Below are positions 5,225 through 12,581 of a stretch of 13,945 bases of DNA, piece by piece (the first letter of the stretch is position 1; every line of letters starts with the position of its first letter). Under the pieces are notes generated by a model that worked only from the letters and a program-made list of their open reading frames with translations, did no database searches and was not told where the DNA came from. The translations under genes and the position numbers were made by a program. The stretch covers positions 1 through 13,945 of the forward strand of contig CAZMSM010000054.1 in the NCBI GenBank assembly GCA_964568955.1. Direction: 5' to 3'. The stretch is from UBA1447 sp964568955 (lineage in GTDB: Bacteria; Bacillota; Clostridia; Oscillospirales; Acutalibacteraceae).

Positions 5225-6877
5225 ATGGCAAAATACGCAATTGGCATTGATTACGGTACCCTTTCCGGCAGAGCGTTGCTTGTGAATGTTAAAACAGGGG
5301 AAGAGCTTGCCACGGCTGTGCTGGACTTTAAGCACGGCGTGATGACCGAGGCCCTGCCTTGCGGCAAAAAGCTGCCCTATGACTGGGCCTTGCAACATCC
5401 GCAGGATTACCTGGATGTTTTAGCGACGACTATCCCAAAAGTTTTGAAGGAATCCGGCGTTGACAGCAGTGATGTTATCGGGGTCGGCATTGACTTTACC
5501 GCTTGCACCGTCCTGCCAACCCTTGCGAACGGCACGCCTCTATGCTTTTTAGAAGAGTACGAGTGCGAACCGCATGCTTATGTAAAGCTGTGGAAGCATC
5601 ATGCGGCACAAGGGCAGGCGAACCGACTCAATGCCGTCGCAGAAGAACGCGGCGAAGCATGGCTTCAAAATTACGGCGGCAAGATTTCCTCCGAATGGGC
5701 CATACCAAAAATCTGGCAGCTTTTGGATGAGGCACCGGAGCTATACGCAAAAATGGACCGCTTCATCGAAGCGGCGGATTGGATTGTCATGCAGCTCACG
5801 GGGGTTGAAACCCGCAACGCCTGCTGTGCAGGGTACAAAGCGCTTTGGAACAAAAATACGGGCTTCCCCTCAGACGCATTTTTTAAAGCCCTTGACCCAC
5901 GCTTGGAGCATGTGATTGATGAAAAATTCAGCAGGGATATTTTACCCCTTGGTGCAAGAGCCGGCGGCATTACCGCAAAAATGGCAACCCTCACAGGGCT
6001 TAAAGAAGGCACCGCCGTTGCCGTGGGCGTAATTGACGCGCACATCTTTGTACCAGCGGTGGGCATCAGCCGTGAGGGCGAAATGCTCGCGATTATGGGC
6101 ACTTCCACGTGCCACATGATGATGGGCAAGGTTGAAAAACAAGTGCAGGGCATCTGCGGTGTTGTGGCTGACGGCATCATGCCCGGGCTGTACGGCTATG
6201 AGGCCGGCCAAGGTTGCGTCGGCGACCATTTCCAATGGTTTATCGATAACTGCCTACCCCAGAGTTATTATGACGAGGCGGCAAAAAAAGACATCAATAT
6301 ACACAAACTGTTGCGCCAAAAATGCGAAGGGCAAGGTCCCGGGAAAAGTGGTTTGATAGCACTCGACTGGTGGAACGGCAACCGCTCGGTTTTGGCAGAT
6401 GCCGATTTAACGGGGATGCTCGTGGGTATGACACTGCAAACCAAAGCGGAAGACATATATAAGGCACTCATCGAAGCCACCGCCTACGGCACACGCATGA
6501 TTATTGAAACCTTCCGTGAATACGGCGTTGGGGTGGATACCTTTTATGCGGCGGGTGGCATTGCGCTAAAAGACCCAATGATGATGCAAATTTATGCCGA
6601 TGTGATTAAAATGCCCATTAAAATTGCCGGCTCCGAACAAGGCGGCGCGCTTGGCTCGGCTATCTTCGGCGCATTCGCCGCAGGTAGTGCAAACGGCGGT
6701 TACGACGATGTGTTTGAAGCGGCAAAGGTCATGGGTAAAGTAAAAGACACCGTGTATTACCCGAACGATGAGAATTCGCAGGTATATGACAAGCTGTTTG
6801 CGGAATACAAGATTTTGCACGACTATTTCGGCAGGGGCGAAAACGATGTGATGAAGAGGCTCAAGAAGCTGAAGTAG
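5225..6877 (+). CDS. araB: L-ribulokinase
   Basis: FGGY-family sugar kinase that phosphorylates L-ribulose with ATP to L-ribulose 5-phosphate, the second step of L-arabinose breakdown. The 550-residue protein has the normal AraB length, longer than most FGGY kinases. Visible features are the N-terminal phosphate loop DYGTLSGRA (9-17), the AraB-typical GIDFTACTVLP (88-98) and CFLEEYECEPHAYVKLWKHH (107-126), the catalytic aspartate in GVIDAH (D271), the ATP-binding GTSTC (292-296), and the C-terminal AAGGIALKDP segment (442-451). The start at 5225 is chosen because AGAGGTG is 6-7 bases upstream; a seven-codon extension to 5204 would bury that site in coding sequence. It is the first gene of the araBAD operon. 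The gene ends TAG directly followed by TGA. Confidence 0.96.
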   Translation: MAKYAIGIDYGTLSGRALLVNVKTGEELATAVLDFKHGVMTEALPCGKKLPYDWALQHPQDYLDVLATTIPKVLKESGVDSSDVIGVGIDFTACTVLPTLANGTPLCFLEEYECEPHAYVKLWKHHAAQGQANRLNAVAEERGEAWLQNYGGKISSEWAIPKIWQLLDEAPELYAKMDRFIEAADWIVMQLTGVETRNACCAGYKALWNKNTGFPSDAFFKALDPRLEHVIDEKFSRDILPLGARAGGITAKMATLTGLKEGTAVAVGVIDAHIFVPAVGISREGEMLAIMGTSTCHMMMGKVEKQVQGICGVVADGIMPGLYGYEAGQGCVGDHFQWFIDNCLPQSYYDEAAKKDINIHKLLRQKCEGQGPGKSGLIALDWWNGNRSVLADADLTGMLVGMTLQTKAEDIYKALIEATAYGTRMIIETFREYGVGVDTFYAAGGIALKDPMMMQIYADVIKMPIKIAGSEQGGALGSAIFGAFAAGSANGGYDDVFEAAKVMGKVKDTVYYPNDENSQVYDKLFAEYKILHDYFGRGENDVMKRLKKLK

Positions 6878-6879
6878 TG

Positions 6880-6952
6880 AACGACCCCTGTGTCGTTGCG
6901 TGGTTAGTGGCCGGTGGTCAGCAGTTGTAGGGTTCGGCATCCTTGACGAACC
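6880..6952 (+). repeat. Hairpins and degenerate heptamer repeat in the araB-araA spacer, left of the gap
   Basis: Three small structures lie here. A hairpin AACGAC/GTCGTT (6880-6885 with 6892-6897) follows the araB stop. Next come three imperfect 7-base units GTGGTTA, GTGGCCG, GTGGTCA (6900-6920), with a weaker fourth unit. Then a hairpin GGTTCG/CGAACC (6931-6936 with 6947-6952) sits in a TTGTAGGG...CCG context that resembles dispersed intergenic repeats in clostridial genomes. None has a T run, so they are not obvious terminators. Confidence 0.5.
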
Positions 6953-6981
6953 GAAAAATGGCGTTTCAATCCCACCACCGC

Positions 6982-6991
6982 NNNNNNNNNN
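6982..6991. other. Assembly gap (10 Ns)
   Basis: Ten undetermined bases inside the araB-araA spacer. The round length suggests a scaffold-gap placeholder rather than a measured distance, so the real spacer length is unknown and any sequence here, including a small gene, could be missing. Both flanks look repetitive, which would explain why assembly stopped. Confidence 0.9.
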
Positions 6992-7103
6992 AAGGCTCCT
7001 TTTCCAAAGGAGCTGTCACCAGCAAAGCAACGCCGTCATTTGCGAATGTCGGCGGATTTAATCACCCGGCGAGTGCGCTCGCCACCCTCTTTGAAAAAGA
7101 GGG
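6992..7103 (+). repeat. Hairpin-rich intergenic repeat-like element upstream of araA
   Basis: Three perfect hairpins lie in about 110 bases: GCTCCTTT/AAAGGAGC (6995-7002 with 7006-7013, 3-base loop), GGCGAG/CTCGCC (7068-7073 with 7078-7083, TGCG loop) and CCCTCTTT/AAAGAGGG (7085-7092 with 7096-7103, 3-base loop). The opening GGCTCCTTT...AAAGGAGCTGTCA resembles a family of short dispersed elements I associate with Clostridia; that match is from memory. No protein is encoded. The last hairpin ends five bases before the araA ribosome binding site and could affect mRNA processing or stability between araB and araA. Confidence 0.55.
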
Positions 7104-7122
7104 CTTAAGAGGGAGAAATCAT

Positions 7123-8601
7123 ATGAAAAAATACCTTTTCTATTTTATCGTCGGCTCGCAGTATCTTTACGGCGAAGACACACTCAAACAGGTGAACGAA
7201 AACGCCAAAATAATGGTTGAGGCCCTGGGCGGCAACGCGCATATTCCTTGCTCTATCGTTTACAGACCCTGCGTAAAAACTGCGGATGAAATTTATGCGG
7301 CTGTGAGTGAAGCGAACGGTAACCCCGACTGCGCGGGCATCATTACTTGGATGCACACCTTTTCGCCGTCCAAAATGTGGATCGCCGGGCTTTCGGCCCT
7401 GCAAAAGCCTTACCTTCATATTCATACCCAATTTAACCGCGATATCCCTTGGGGCAGTATTGACATGGATTTTATGAACCTGAACCAAAGCGCACACGGC
7501 GACAGGGAGCATGGCTATATTGCCGCGCGCATGCGGTTGCCCCGCAAGGTTATTGCCGGGCACTGGCAAAACGAGAATTTTGTCTGCGAAATAGGCGATT
7601 GGATGCGCTCTGCTGTGGGTGCGGTTGAAAGCAAACGGCTGCGCGTTTTAAGAATCAGCGATAATATGCGAGATGTTGCCGTTACCGAAGGGGATAAAAT
7701 TGAAGCGCAACTAAAGCTCGGCTGGCAGGTAGACCATTATGGTGTGGGCGATATTGCCGATGCGGTTGACAAGGTAACACAAGGCGAAATTGACGCTCAA
7801 ATGGCCGAGTACGAACTTTATTACAGTATGGACACGGATGACACGCCTTGTGTCCGTTACCAAGCAAGGCTTGAAGTTGCCATTAAAGAATTTATGAAAG
7901 CGGGGCGTTTTGGCGCCTTCCATACCAACTTTCAAGATTTACACGGTTTAGAGCAGCTCCCGGGGCTTGCCGCTCAGGACCTTTCAAGGCAAGGCTATGG
8001 TTTTGCCGCTGAGGGAGATTGGAAAACCGCGGCCTTAGCCCGAACGATGAAGCTCATGGCGCAAGGCAAAAACGGTGGAACGGCGTTTATGGAGGATTAC
8101 ACCTACTATTTAGAACCGGGCAATGAACTTATTTTGGGCGCGCACATGTTAGAAGTCTGCCCTAGCCTTGCCGCCGAAAAGCCCAAAATACAAGTGCACC
8201 CCCTGGACATAGGGGGAAAAGAACCGCCGGCGCGTGCTGTGTTTAAAGCCAAGGCCGGCAAAGCCATCGTTGTTTCGCTCGTGGATATGGGGGATAGGCT
8301 ACGCATGATTGTTAATGACATTGAATGTGTTGCACACCCGCACGATATGCCAAAGCTACCGGTCGCAAGTGTGTTATGGAAGCCCCAGCCCAGCCTCAAA
8401 ACCTCCGCCGAGGCATGGATTTTAGCCGGCGGGGCACATCATTCGGTGCTAAGCTTTGACCTGAGTGCACAGCAGATGGCCGATTTTGCCGAAATTGTCG
8501 GGGTTGAGTTTTTGCACATAGATAAAAATACAACTATCCCGGACTTCCGTAAGGAACTGTTTTATAACGACAGTGCGTGGAGAGTGGGCGTGAACAGATG
8601 A
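7123..8601 (+). CDS. araA: L-arabinose isomerase
   Basis: Converts L-arabinose to L-ribulose in the cytoplasm using a divalent metal (Mn2+ in known enzymes), the first step of the pathway. The product is 492 residues, normal for AraA. Hallmarks are the N-terminal FYFIVGSQYLYGEDTLKQV (6-24), HTQFNRDIPWGSIDMDFMNL (101-120), and the four metal/catalytic residues expected from E. coli AraA: E297 (AAEGDW), E324 (FMEDYTYYLEPG), H341 (GAHMLEVCPS) and the His pair at 439-440 (GGAHHSVLS). The ATG at 7123 has AGAGGGAG 7 bases upstream. The open frame continues upstream through the Ns but is not coding there. The stop TGA overlaps the araD start (ATGA at 8598-8601). Confidence 0.96.
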   Translation: MKKYLFYFIVGSQYLYGEDTLKQVNENAKIMVEALGGNAHIPCSIVYRPCVKTADEIYAAVSEANGNPDCAGIITWMHTFSPSKMWIAGLSALQKPYLHIHTQFNRDIPWGSIDMDFMNLNQSAHGDREHGYIAARMRLPRKVIAGHWQNENFVCEIGDWMRSAVGAVESKRLRVLRISDNMRDVAVTEGDKIEAQLKLGWQVDHYGVGDIADAVDKVTQGEIDAQMAEYELYYSMDTDDTPCVRYQARLEVAIKEFMKAGRFGAFHTNFQDLHGLEQLPGLAAQDLSRQGYGFAAEGDWKTAALARTMKLMAQGKNGGTAFMEDYTYYLEPGNELILGAHMLEVCPSLAAEKPKIQVHPLDIGGKEPPARAVFKAKAGKAIVVSLVDMGDRLRMIVNDIECVAHPHDMPKLPVASVLWKPQPSLKTSAEAWILAGGAHHSVLSFDLSAQQMADFAEIVGVEFLHIDKNTTIPDFRKELFYNDSAWRVGVNR

Positions 8602-9293
8602 TGCTTGAACAGTTAAGGCAAGATGTCTGCAAAGCAAACAAGATGCTCTTTGAGTGTAATTTAGCGCTGTTCACCTGGGGGAATGCCTCCGGGATTGACA
8701 GGGATGCCGGGCTTGTCGTTATTAAGCCCTCCGGCGTATCCTATGCCGAGCTTACGCCCAAAAACCTTGTTGTCGTTGACTTAAAAGGCAAAAAAGTGGA
8801 GGGTACACTTCGCCCCTCCACCGATATGATGACACATATTCATTTGTATAACAGCTTCCCTTGCATCGGCGGCATTGTGCACACGCACTCAAGTTGGGCT
8901 ACTGTTTGGGCACAGGCAGGCCGGCCAATACCGCCGTACGGCACTACGCATGCCGACTTTGCTTATGGTGCTATCCCCTGCACAAGAGCACTTTCAAATC
9001 CGCAGGTCAAAAACGATTATGAGCTCAACACCGGCAGAATAATTGAGCAGTGCTTTCAAGACAAGGGTATTCATCCGCTGGCCGTCCCTGCGGTGCTTGT
9101 TCACGCCCACGGTCCTTTTACCTGGGGCAAGACTTGCCTTGAAGCGGCTGAAAACGCCGCTATTCTTGAGGAGCTGGCAAAGACTGCCTGGCACACCGAA
9201 TTGATGCCGGGTATTCATCCAATAGATCAGTTCTTGCTTGACAAACACTACCAACGCAAACACGGTAAAGATGCATACTATGGGCAAAAATAG
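8598..9293 (+). CDS. araD: L-ribulose-5-phosphate 4-epimerase
   Basis: Class II aldolase-fold enzyme that epimerises L-ribulose 5-phosphate to D-xylulose 5-phosphate, feeding the pentose phosphate pathway. The 231-residue protein matches E. coli AraD along its length: TWGNASGIDR, phosphate-binding KPSG, the PSTD turn, zinc ligands in HTHS and in VHAHGPF, GTTHADFAYG, and the diagnostic C-terminus DKHYQRKHGKDAYYGQ. These separate it from L-fuculose-1-phosphate aldolases of the same fold. The start is ATG 8598 or the directly following ATG 8601; a GGAGAG string about 12 bases upstream is the ribosome binding site. It overlaps araA by 4 bases, so coupling is likely. A GTG at 8577 would place the start upstream of that site and is less likely. 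Confidence 0.96.
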   Translation: MMLEQLRQDVCKANKMLFECNLALFTWGNASGIDRDAGLVVIKPSGVSYAELTPKNLVVVDLKGKKVEGTLRPSTDMMTHIHLYNSFPCIGGIVHTHSSWATVWAQAGRPIPPYGTTHADFAYGAIPCTRALSNPQVKNDYELNTGRIIEQCFQDKGIHPLAVPAVLVHAHGPFTWGKTCLEAAENAAILEELAKTAWHTELMPGIHPIDQFLLDKHYQRKHGKDAYYGQK

Positions 9294-9325
9294 CCACCAC
9301 TTAGAATAATATAGTTAAAAATAGT

Positions 9326-9362
9326 CTTCTGCTTCATTAAACCGAAGCAGAAGGCATTTTTT
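9326..9362. terminator. Bidirectional intrinsic terminator between araD and the MFS gene
   Basis: A perfect 10-bp stem CTTCTGCTTC/GAAGCAGAAG (9326-9335 with 9344-9353) with an 8-base loop, then GCATTTTTT on the plus strand. On the minus strand the same stem is followed by ACTATTTTTA. It lies between the convergent ends of the araBAD operon and the minus-strand operon. Confidence 0.88.
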
Positions 9363-9374
9363 AACAGTTTCTTT

Positions 9375-10517
9375 TCATTCTTTTATTTTTAGATTTATAA
9401 TAATGTAAAGTGCAATCATTAAGAATGCACAAGCAATTATAACCAATAGTGGGAAACCGCCGAGTTTATAAAGAAGAGGACCTACTAAACTATAAAAGGT
9501 AATCGTCATAGCATTTACAGTATACATTAGACTCATAAAAGTACCCTTTTTTTCAGGAACTACTTCAGTAGCAAATGCCTGATAAGAAGTCCAACCTCCA
9601 TCCAGTCCAAAGGAAAAGAAGATAGCCAGCAGTACAATTAATATTAAACTCTTAACAAAGGGTATCGGTATAATGGCAATTAACATTCCCATAAACAGTA
9701 TTTTCGCTAATTTATACTTGCCTATTCTGTCAGAAAAGACGCCGGAGAAAAACGTGCCAAGAACAGTACCAATCGCCACAATAGTATAGATTGTGCCAAT
9801 ATTCACTTGGGGCACATCGAAAGAATTGGCTAAATAAATCCCTAAATAGTTCAATAATAAAGTTGGCGCCGTTAAAATTAGAAATACAGAAATTAACATC
9901 TTTTTCACTATAGGTTTATGTAGCAGTGATAAAAACTCATTTTTATTGACGACAACATTGGGATACTTTTGCGTTTCCGGTAATTGTCCCAGAAAAATTA
10001 AAGCGAGCAAGGCTACAATAGCCAAGGGAATATATATAACAACTAAACTATCATACTTATCCACTAGAAAACTTGAAGCAATGGGACTAAGCAGTACAGA
10101 GGCGCTAAAAGCAGTTCTAAGCAATCCGGAAGCCTTCCCTCGATTTTGATAAGAAATGAACTCGGAAAGGTAGGACAGATTAGTAGCACTTAGTGAAAAA
10201 TAGGCAAACCCAATAAATATTCTTGCACATGCAAAAACAAGCGGAGACCCCGCGAAAGCCGCCATAATAGATCCCAAAATAAATAAAACCAAGGAAATAG
10301 AAATGCTTTTCTTTTTACCAAACTTATCGCCAAAAACGCCAAGATAAGGTACTAAAAAACCAACTGCAGAATATCCTAGGCTTAACAGAATAACCATGCT
10401 TTCATCTATAGAAAAATAAACAGCTAAAAATGGCGATAACGGACCAATAACAGCCATTTCTGCCGCTACAAGTATTTGTATTATAAAAGTAGTTGCAAAC
10501 ATAAAGTTTCTTTTCAT
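9375..10517 (-). CDS. Major facilitator superfamily transporter (DHA1-like, probable efflux)
   Basis: A 380-residue, 12-segment membrane protein. The MFS motif A is seen in the loop between segments 2 and 3 (GVFGDKFGKKK, about 60-70) and again in the second half (GVFSDRIGKYK, about 259-269). The layout resembles the drug:H+ antiporter DHA1 group, but the substrate is unknown; sugar uptake cannot be excluded given the araBAD operon next door, although it lies on the opposite strand. The start is the ATG at 10517, with TTGGAG just upstream (GGAG, 5 bases). A TTG at 10535 would swallow that site. Base composition is clearly lower in GC than every neighbour, with many TTA, ATA and AAA codons, which suggests acquisition from another genome. 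It follows the small ORF at 10544-10657 by 26 bases and ends at the shared terminator. Confidence 0.87.
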   Translation of the reverse strand: MKRNFMFATTFIIQILVAAEMAVIGPLSPFLAVYFSIDESMVILLSLGYSAVGFLVPYLGVFGDKFGKKKSISISLVLFILGSIMAAFAGSPLVFACARIFIGFAYFSLSATNLSYLSEFISYQNRGKASGLLRTAFSASVLLSPIASSFLVDKYDSLVVIYIPLAIVALLALIFLGQLPETQKYPNVVVNKNEFLSLLHKPIVKKMLISVFLILTAPTLLLNYLGIYLANSFDVPQVNIGTIYTIVAIGTVLGTFFSGVFSDRIGKYKLAKILFMGMLIAIIPIPFVKSLILIVLLAIFFSFGLDGGWTSYQAFATEVVPEKKGTFMSLMYTVNAMTITFYSLVGPLLYKLGGFPLLVIIACAFLMIALYIIINLKIKE

Positions 10518-10543
10518 TTTCACTCCAAGTGTCAAGGAGACTT

Positions 10544-10657
10544 CTACAAAAATTCTTGGTAGCTTTTCAAAATGGTCTTCAGCTCATCATCCGGCATAGC
10601 CGTTGCCTTGAGTGACAAACTGACAGGGCTGTTGACAAGCTTATCTTTGTGTGTCAT
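10544..10657 (-). CDS. Candidate small protein (37 residues) between the ABC-F and MFS genes
   Basis: Not recognised. The ORF begins ATG two bases after the stop codon of the ABC-F gene and ends TAG 26 bases before the MFS start. The product begins MTHKDKLVNSPVSLSL and ends DDELKTILKSYQEFL, i.e. a polar N-terminal part and an amphipathic-looking C-terminal helix; there is no membrane segment or signal peptide. An AGGA string 9 bases upstream, in the end of the ABC-F gene, is a weak ribosome binding site. Its base composition resembles the ABC-F gene more than the MFS gene. It could be a genuine small protein, a leader peptide affecting the MFS gene, or the remnant of a gene broken when the MFS gene arrived. 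The spacing favours translation, but this is tentative. Confidence 0.4.
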   Translation of the reverse strand: MTHKDKLVNSPVSLSLKATAMPDDELKTILKSYQEFL

Positions 10658-10659
10658 CT

Positions 10660-12573
10660 CTATTCATCCTCTTGAAAGCCTGCCAATGTGTTGTTCATGT
10701 CTTCCCATTGCGTTAACAATTCGTCTTGCCGCAACCGCAAATTTTCAAGCTCGGTGCTCAATTCCATAACTCTTTCATAATCCGCCGCGGTTTCGGGCAG
10801 GTTCAAAATCGCACTGATAGCGGCAGTTTTATCTTCAAGTTCCTCTATGGTTGCTTCGCAACGTGTTATCCTCCCTTGTAGGCGCCGTTGTTCGCCATCA
10901 CGCTCTTTACGTTGCTTATAATCGTTGTTTTTGGGTGGCGTTGCCGTGTGAACTTCCTGCGCCATCGCCACTGTTTTTGTCGTATAATCATCATAATTCC
11001 CGGGGTAGCTCGCCAGCGTTTCCGCTGTCATCCCCAGTATCCGCCCTGCCAGTTTGTTGATAAAATACCGGTCGTGTGACACGACAAGCATGGTGCCTTC
11101 AAAGTCCATCAAGGCTGATTCAAGTGTTTCCCTCGAGGCAATATCCAGATGGTTGGTCGGCTCGTCCAGCAGTAAAAAATTCGCACCCGAGAGCATCAGC
11201 TTTAAAAGGGCCGCCCTTGCACGCTCCCCACCGCTGAGCGTGCTTACTTTTTTATTGACATCGTCGCCTTTAAAGAGGAAAGCCGCAAGGGCGCTTCGCA
11301 CTTGCGTGGTGGTCAGCTCCTTATGCTCGTCCCAAATCTCATCCAAAAGGGCCTTTTCCAGACCCAGGTTGGCAAGTTTTTGGTCAAAATAGCCGACGTT
11401 GACCATGGCACCAAAAACATGCTCCCCCCGGTCTGCCGGCACCTCGCCCGTTAAAATACGGAGCAATGTTGTTTTGCCGCAACCGTTGGGGCCCAATAGA
11501 AACACGCGTTCCCCACGCATAATCTTAAATGACGCGTCACAAAAAAGCATTTCGCCCCCATAACTTTTCGCAAGACCATGGGCCGTGAGCACCTCGTTCC
11601 CGCTCACGCGTGCGGGTTTAAATTTAAAACGCAGCGGCTCTTGCTCCGCTTCCGGTTTAACAAGGACTGCTACTTTTTTATCCAGCATCTTCTGTTTGCT
11701 TTCCGCCGTGATGATGTTCTTTTCCCTGTTCCAACGGCGTTGCTGCTCAATAATGCCTTCTATACGATGAATTTCCGCCATTTGATTGGCGTAATGCCGG
11801 CGGTCGATTGCCAATTTTTCTTGCTTGTGGTTAACAAATTCGGAATAGTTGCCGTTCCAAAGCCTTAGTTTTTGGTTTTCAATCTCCAGCGTTTTGGTCG
11901 TCACCCTATCCAAAAAGTAGCGGTCATGGGAGATTACAATTGCTGCACCCTTAAAGTCCCGCAAAAATTCCTCCAGCCACTCCACACTCTCAATATCCAA
12001 ATGGTTGGTCGGCTCATCCAACAAAAGCAAATCGGATTTGCTCAGGAGCAATTTGCCAAGGCTGAGTTTTGACTGTTGACCGCCGCTTAACTGCGCACAG
12101 GTCAAGGAAAAATCACCTTCGCTAAACCCCAGCCCCAAAAGAGTTGCCCTTGTTCGGCTGACAAAGGTAAGCCCACCCAGCCTCGCAAACTCCTCCGTGA
12201 GAAAGTGTTGGCGGGCAATGAGGGCATTTATATCCGGGGGACAAAGGTGGATTTTTTGCGCCAGTTGCTCGAGTTCACTTTCCATATGCATCAAAGGTTC
12301 AAAAACACACAGCATGTCATCGTACAGGGTTTTTCGAGAACCCCCGCTGACATGCTGTTCCATATAGCCCAGTTCAACATCTTTTGCTTTGACAACGGAA
12401 CCTTGCGTTGACTCCAGCACACCGATAATGAGCTTAAAAAGCGTCGTCTTACCGGTGCCATTAGCCCCGACAAGGCCGACACGATCTTTTTCCCCAATAT
12501 CAAAAGCGGCGTTTTCAAATAGAGTTGTATCGCCGAACATCATTTTTAAATTGTGTACACTGATTGCCGCCAT
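10660..12573 (-). CDS. ABC-F family ATPase (YdiF/Uup-like)
   Basis: A 637-residue soluble protein with two ABC ATPase domains and no membrane segments, the mark of ABC-F proteins, which act on the ribosome (translation factors, or antibiotic-protection proteins in some branches). Domain 1 has Walker A GANGTGKTT (36-44), signature LSGGQ (162-166) and Walker B LLLLDEP (182-188). The charged linker that reaches toward the tRNA site is at about 235-320. Domain 2 has Walker A GPNGCGKTT (361-369), LSGGE (446-450) and LLLDEP (467-472). Both catalytic glutamates are present (E187, E471). The C-terminus (about 555-630) is a predicted coiled coil, as in Uup and YdiF. The linker does not clearly mark it as a resistance type, so housekeeping is more likely. 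Its TAGGG ribosome binding site overlaps the manA stop codon, 8 bases upstream. Confidence 0.93.
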   Translation of the reverse strand: MAAISVHNLKMMFGDTTLFENAAFDIGEKDRVGLVGANGTGKTTLFKLIIGVLESTQGSVVKAKDVELGYMEQHVSGGSRKTLYDDMLCVFEPLMHMESELEQLAQKIHLCPPDINALIARQHFLTEEFARLGGLTFVSRTRATLLGLGFSEGDFSLTCAQLSGGQQSKLSLGKLLLSKSDLLLLDEPTNHLDIESVEWLEEFLRDFKGAAIVISHDRYFLDRVTTKTLEIENQKLRLWNGNYSEFVNHKQEKLAIDRRHYANQMAEIHRIEGIIEQQRRWNREKNIITAESKQKMLDKKVAVLVKPEAEQEPLRFKFKPARVSGNEVLTAHGLAKSYGGEMLFCDASFKIMRGERVFLLGPNGCGKTTLLRILTGEVPADRGEHVFGAMVNVGYFDQKLANLGLEKALLDEIWDEHKELTTTQVRSALAAFLFKGDDVNKKVSTLSGGERARAALLKLMLSGANFLLLDEPTNHLDIASRETLESALMDFEGTMLVVSHDRYFINKLAGRILGMTAETLASYPGNYDDYTTKTVAMAQEVHTATPPKNNDYKQRKERDGEQRRLQGRITRCEATIEELEDKTAAISAILNLPETAADYERVMELSTELENLRLRQDELLTQWEDMNNTLAGFQEDE

Positions 12574-12581
12574 AGTCTACC

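Noticed and set aside
5671..6180. 169-codon minus-strand ORF inside araB.
   Set aside because: Antisense shadow of a strongly conserved kinase region; low-complexity product with no recognisable domain.
6995..7103. CRISPR-like array.
   Set aside because: The hairpins are not identical direct repeats with regular spacers; they are separate inverted repeats.
6943..7122. Open reading frame running through the Ns into araA.
   Set aside because: The upstream part crosses the gap and repeat hairpins and has no AraA homology; the AraA N-terminus begins at 7123 with a good ribosome binding site.
7105..7569. 154-codon minus-strand ORF opposite the start of araA.
   Set aside because: Antisense to the conserved AraA N-terminus; no independent support.
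8577..8597. Longer araD start at a GTG.
   Set aside because: AraD homology begins at the ATG pair 8598/8601, and the GTG would lie upstream of the GGAGAG ribosome binding site.
8598..9293. Class II aldolase acting on methylthioribulose 1-phosphate (DHAP shunt partner of MtnA).
   Set aside because: The sequence matches AraD epimerase throughout, including the DKHYQRKHG C-terminus, and it is embedded in araBAD.
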